Shown: piece after piece, positions 60,864 through 64,000 of the stretch
How positions within the stretch are numbered: the first letter of the stretch is position 1
How the letters are laid out: each line of letters begins with the position of its first letter
Assembly (NCBI GenBank): GCA_023264995.1
Contig: JAHFUR010000005.1
Location: forward strand, 1 to 64,000
Reading direction: 5' to 3'
DNA from: Acidimicrobiia bacterium
GTDB lineage: Bacteria; Actinomycetota; Acidimicrobiia; Acidimicrobiales; AC-14
Length of the DNA stretch: 64,000 nt
Translations under genes and position numbers: made by a program
Notes under the pieces: model-generated
Told to the model about the DNA's origin: nothing
What the model saw: only the letters and a program-made list of their open reading frames with translations
The model's database searches: none

Positions 60864-63512
60864 TCAGGACTTGGCGTCGGCCCAGGAGGCACCCCAGCTC
60901 AGGTTGACCTCCAGGGGCACCGACAGCTCGGCCGCGCCCCGCATGGCTTCGAGCGTCAGGGCGGCCACCGCCTGCTCCTCGGCCGGCTCGACCTCGACGA
61001 TGACCTCGTCGTGGACCTGGAGCACGAGCCGGCTCGCCCGGCCCTGGTCCTCCAACCCGCGGTCGAGGCGGACCAGGGCCACCTTGAAGATGTCGGCGGC
61101 CAAGCCCTGGATGCCGGCGTTCATGGCCTGGCGCTCACCCATCTGGCGCACCCGGTAGTTCGACGACGACAGCTCGGGGATCTGCCGGCGCCGGCCGAAC
61201 AGCGTCTCGGTGTAGCCCCGGTCACGGGCCTCGGCCACGGTGGCGTCCATGTAGGCCCGGACGCTCGGGAAGGCCACGAAGTAGGCGTTGAGGATCTCGG
61301 CGGCCTCGTTGGTGGGGATGCCGAGACGCTGGCCGAGGCCGAAGGACTCCATCCCGTAGGCCAGGCCGTAGGACACCATCTTGGCCTTGGAGCGTTGGCC
61401 CACCGTGACCGCTCCCGGGTCGACGCCGAAGAGCCGGGACGCGGTGGCCCGGTGGATGTCCTGGCCCGACGCGAAGGCGGCGATGAGCCCGGGGTCCTGG
61501 GCCAGGTGGGCGATCACCCGCAGCTCGATCTGGTTGTAGTCGGCCACGAGGAAGCGCCGGCCCTCGCCGGGGATGAAGGCCTGCCGGATGCGCCGGCCCT
61601 CCTCTGTGCGGATCGGGATGTTGTGGAGGTTCGGGCGGTCCGAGCTCAGACGGCCGGTGCGGGCCACGGTCTGGTTGAAGCTGGCGTGGATCCGCCCGTC
61701 GGCGGCCACCTCGCCCAGCAGGCTCTCCCCGTACGTCGACCGGAGCTTCTCCACCTCGCGGTAGCGCAGGAGGGGCTCGATCACCGGGTGGAGGCCCCGG
61801 AGCTTCTCCAGCGAGGCGGCGTCGGTGGAGAAGCCGGTCTTGGTCTTCTTCTGGGGCTGGAGGCCGAGCTGGTCGAAGAGGACCTTGCGGAGCTGCTGGG
61901 TGGAGTTGACCAGGAAGCGTGACCCGCACAGATCCTGGATCTCCTCCTCCAGCCGCCGGCCCTCCGATACCAGCCCGTCGTAGATGCGGCGGAGGAGGTC
62001 GACGTCGACGCGCACACCGACCGTCTCCATGCGGGCCAACACCCGCACCAGCGGCCGCTCGATCTCGTCGTAGAGCGTCCGCAGTCCCCGATCGTCGAGC
62101 GCCTTGGCCAGCACCGGCGCCAGGCGGGCCACGGCCACCGCCCTGCGGGCCGCCTCCTCGGCCGGGTCGGGGGTGGTCCCCGAGAGGTCGAGCTGGCCCG
62201 GTGGCGGCGCTTCGGGTGAGCTGATGTCCAACCCAAGGAAGCGGGTGGCCAGGTCGTCGAGCAGGTAGTGGGCCTCGGCCGGGTCGAGCAGGTAGGCGGC
62301 GATGGCCGTGTCGACATCGAGGCCGCGTGCCCCGGTGCCCCGCAGGTCGAGTGCCCGCATGAGCTCCTTGGCCCGGTGGGTCGAGTAGGCGCCGAGGTCG
62401 CCGGGCAGCAGCTCGGCAGGGACCCACGTGGCCTCGTCGCTCCCCGCAGTTGCGTCGCGGTCGGTGCCGGCGGCCACGCCGGCGACGGCCACGCCCAACA
62501 GGGCGCTGCGCCCCTCCTCGCCCTCCCACGCCGCGGCCACGCTGACCGGGCCGACGAACGCGGCCGCGGCCTCGGCGGCTGTCGTGACCCGCCGGACCAC
62601 GACGTCGAGCTTCTCGCTCGCCACCGGCGCCGGCGCCGCCGCGCCGGTGGCCTCGACGAAGCGGGGGTACAGGGTGTTGAACTCGAGGAGGACGAAGAGC
62701 TCGCGCACCGCGTCCGGGTCCCACTGGCCCATGCGCAGGCTGTCGAGGTCGACGTCGAGGGGCACGTCACGGACCAGGGGCGTCGCGGTAGCGTTGCGGC
62801 GCACCTGCTCCTCGTGGTTGATGAGGCTCTCCCGCAGCTTCGGGGTGTTCTTCTCGACGTTGGCGTAGACGCCGTCGAGGTCGCCGTAGGTGTTGATGAG
62901 CTTGGCCGCCGTCTTGGGGCCGACGCCGGGCACGCCGGGCAGGTTGTCCGACGGGTCCCCTCGCAACGCCGCGTACTGCGGGTAGTCGGCCGGCGTGACC
63001 CCCGTCCGCTCTTTGATACCCGCCTCGTCGTACAGCGCGTAATCGCTCACGCCCCGCCGGTTGTACAGGACCTTGATGTGCGGGTCCTCCACCAGTTGGT
63101 AGGCGTCGCGGTCGCCGGTGACGACGATCACGTCGTCGCCCCGGTCGCGGGCCTCGGTGGCCAGGGTGGCGATCACGTCGTCGGCCTCGAACCCGGCCTT
63201 GTCGACGATCGGGATCTTCAAGGTCTCGACGACCTGGCGCACCAGGCCGAGCTGCTGGCGAAGGATGTCGGGCGCCTCGGCCCGGCCGGCCTTGTAGTCG
63301 CTGACGAGGGCGTGGCGGAACGTGGGCTCAGGGCGGTCGAGGGCCACTGCGATCTGGTCGGGCGCGTGGTCCTTCAGCAGGTTGATGAGCATCGACGTGA
63401 ACCCGAAGACCGCATTGGTGACCTGGCCCGACGCGGTGGCCAGGTCGGTGGGCAGGGCAAAGAAGGCGCGGTAGGCCAGCGAGTTGCCATCGATGAGCAT
63501 GAGCGTGGCCAT
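60864..63512 (-). CDS. polA: DNA polymerase I
   Basis: 882 residues. N-terminal 5'-3' nuclease: MLIDGNSLAYRAFFALP, VVTGDRDAYQLVEDPHIKVL, GDPSDNLPGVPGVGPKTAAK. The middle region corresponds to the proofreading domain but lacks the usual Asp-x-Glu metal ligands (VSVAAAWEGEEGRSALLG), so it is probably inactive. Polymerase motifs are intact: A in VADYNQIELRVIAHLAQDP, B in RSKAKMVSYGLAYGMESFGL, C in LQVHDEVIVEVEPAEE. Functions in repair synthesis and Okazaki-fragment maturation. Confidence 0.97.
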   Translation of the reverse strand: MATLMLIDGNSLAYRAFFALPTDLATASGQVTNAVFGFTSMLINLLKDHAPDQIAVALDRPEPTFRHALVSDYKAGRAEAPDILRQQLGLVRQVVETLKIPIVDKAGFEADDVIATLATEARDRGDDVIVVTGDRDAYQLVEDPHIKVLYNRRGVSDYALYDEAGIKERTGVTPADYPQYAALRGDPSDNLPGVPGVGPKTAAKLINTYGDLDGVYANVEKNTPKLRESLINHEEQVRRNATATPLVRDVPLDVDLDSLRMGQWDPDAVRELFVLLEFNTLYPRFVEATGAAAPAPVASEKLDVVVRRVTTAAEAAAAFVGPVSVAAAWEGEEGRSALLGVAVAGVAAGTDRDATAGSDEATWVPAELLPGDLGAYSTHRAKELMRALDLRGTGARGLDVDTAIAAYLLDPAEAHYLLDDLATRFLGLDISSPEAPPPGQLDLSGTTPDPAEEAARRAVAVARLAPVLAKALDDRGLRTLYDEIERPLVRVLARMETVGVRVDVDLLRRIYDGLVSEGRRLEEEIQDLCGSRFLVNSTQQLRKVLFDQLGLQPQKKTKTGFSTDAASLEKLRGLHPVIEPLLRYREVEKLRSTYGESLLGEVAADGRIHASFNQTVARTGRLSSDRPNLHNIPIRTEEGRRIRQAFIPGEGRRFLVADYNQIELRVIAHLAQDPGLIAAFASGQDIHRATASRLFGVDPGAVTVGQRSKAKMVSYGLAYGMESFGLGQRLGIPTNEAAEILNAYFVAFPSVRAYMDATVAEARDRGYTETLFGRRRQIPELSSSNYRVRQMGERQAMNAGIQGLAADIFKVALVRLDRGLEDQGRASRLVLQVHDEVIVEVEPAEEQAVAALTLEAMRGAAELSVPLEVNLSWGASWADAKS

Positions 63513-63531
63513 GCCGCCGATGGTAGGGCCG

Positions 63532-64000
63532 TCAGATGTCGGCTGTGCCGCCGTCCCAGGTCAGGCGGAGCACGCCGTCGACCGTCTGGGCCCGCAACCC
63601 GAGGCACTCGACCACGACCGGGTCGACCGGCGCCATGTGGTCGCCGGCGTTGGCGAACAGCTCCACATGGCGGGTGTCGGGGTCGACCACCAGGACCTCG
63701 CCGACCCCCACCGAGGCGTACCAGTCGAGCTTGCGGTACGTCTCGTCGTCGGGCGAGAGGATCTCGACGACCAGTGAGGCGCCGCCCTCGAAACCCCGGT
63801 CCGAGCGGAACTCGGGCCGGGCGTACAGCTGGTCGGGGACCTTGTAGTCGTTGTCGACGCCGGGCCGGAAGAGGCCGGTCTCGTACCTGGCGACGAGCCC
63901 CCGGGCCTCGGCCACAGGAGCGAGGAGCCTCAGGAGCGCGGCACCGATCGCCTGGTGACCTTCCGACGGCGGCGGGACCATGTGCAGCTCGCCCTCCCAC
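63532..64000 (-). CDS. Uma2-family (DUF820) endonuclease-like protein, 5' part missing at window edge
   Basis: At least 155 residues; the frame stays open to the edge, and codons before the internal ATG at 63981 read WEGELH, matching the usual pre-motif of the family (W-E-L-x-x-G-E-L), so the true start lies outside. PPPSEGHQAIGAALLRLL, VPDQLYARPEF, GGASLVVEILSPDDETYRKL and YASVGVGEVLVVDPDTRHVE are typical of Uma2: the VPD, the VVEILS Glu and the downstream VLVVDP are the PD-(D/E)xK-like positions. Biological role unknown. It lies 19 bp upstream of polA on the same strand. Confidence 0.85.
   Translation of the reverse strand, partial: WEGELHMVPPPSEGHQAIGAALLRLLAPVAEARGLVARYETGLFRPGVDNDYKVPDQLYARPEFRSDRGFEGGASLVVEILSPDDETYRKLDWYASVGVGEVLVVDPDTRHVELFANAGDHMAPVDPVVVECLGLRAQTVDGVLRLTWDGGTADI

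Overview
This 64 kb window is a high-GC actinobacterial chromosome segment. The order uvrC-...-rapZ-yvcK-gap-pgk-tpiA-secG, the flippase/polyprenyl-phosphotransferase polysaccharide cluster, and Tad/Flp pili without an outer-membrane secretin all point to a monoderm actinobacterium. The style (many GTG/TTG starts, 4-nt start/stop overlaps, DUF2079/GT87-type membrane proteins, AbiEi/DUF559 proteins) suggests an Acidimicrobiia-like lineage; that placement is inference. No rRNA, CRISPR array, transposase or integrase was found.

Layout. 1-6.2 kb: secreted and membrane proteins (GH25-like, GH16, PQQ-type beta-propeller, DUF2079). 6.1-10.2 kb: an accessory patch with a Thr-rich anchored protein, two tiny genes, and a DUF5343 protein coupled to a predicted papain-like cysteine peptidase. 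It ends at tRNA-Leu(GAG), and similar intergenic elements lie at both sides. 10.3-19.9 kb (minus strand): uvrC, methyltransferase, coiled-coil protein, rapZ, yvcK, gap, pgk, tpiA, secG and a peptide-binding lipoprotein. whiA is missing from its usual place between yvcK and gap. 19.9-22.0 kb: an Xre/nucleotidyltransferase pair with a clear operator, then nadA. 22.0-35.2 kb (minus strand): twelve packed exopolysaccharide genes. Gmd, a ColD-like dehydratase with His in place of the PLP Lys, and an Fcl/ColC-like reductase together predict GDP-colitose, a 3,6-dideoxy-hexose.

35.3-46.2 kb: uvrA, uvrB, coaE, membrane proteins, and an AbiEi/DUF559 gene flanked by about 49-bp inverted repeats that resemble its own 5' coding sequence. 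46.3-57.9 kb: a complete-looking Tad cluster, with tadE/tadG-like genes on one strand and cpaB-cpaE-cpaF-tadB-tadC-histidine kinase-response regulator on the other, then four tandem flp pilin genes. Each pilin has its own promoter and terminator. Five Tad promoters share an identical bipartite architecture with a GCCGAT-type box, and the tadE promoter is TAAA-N16-GCCGATAG. This looks like a sigma-28 (FliA/WhiG/SigD)-type regulon with an added AAATTGCC box, and is the most striking unlabelled signal here. 57.9-64 kb: a membrane protein, rpsA, polA and a truncated Uma2-type gene.

All calls come from reading the sequence and family knowledge. No database search was run.
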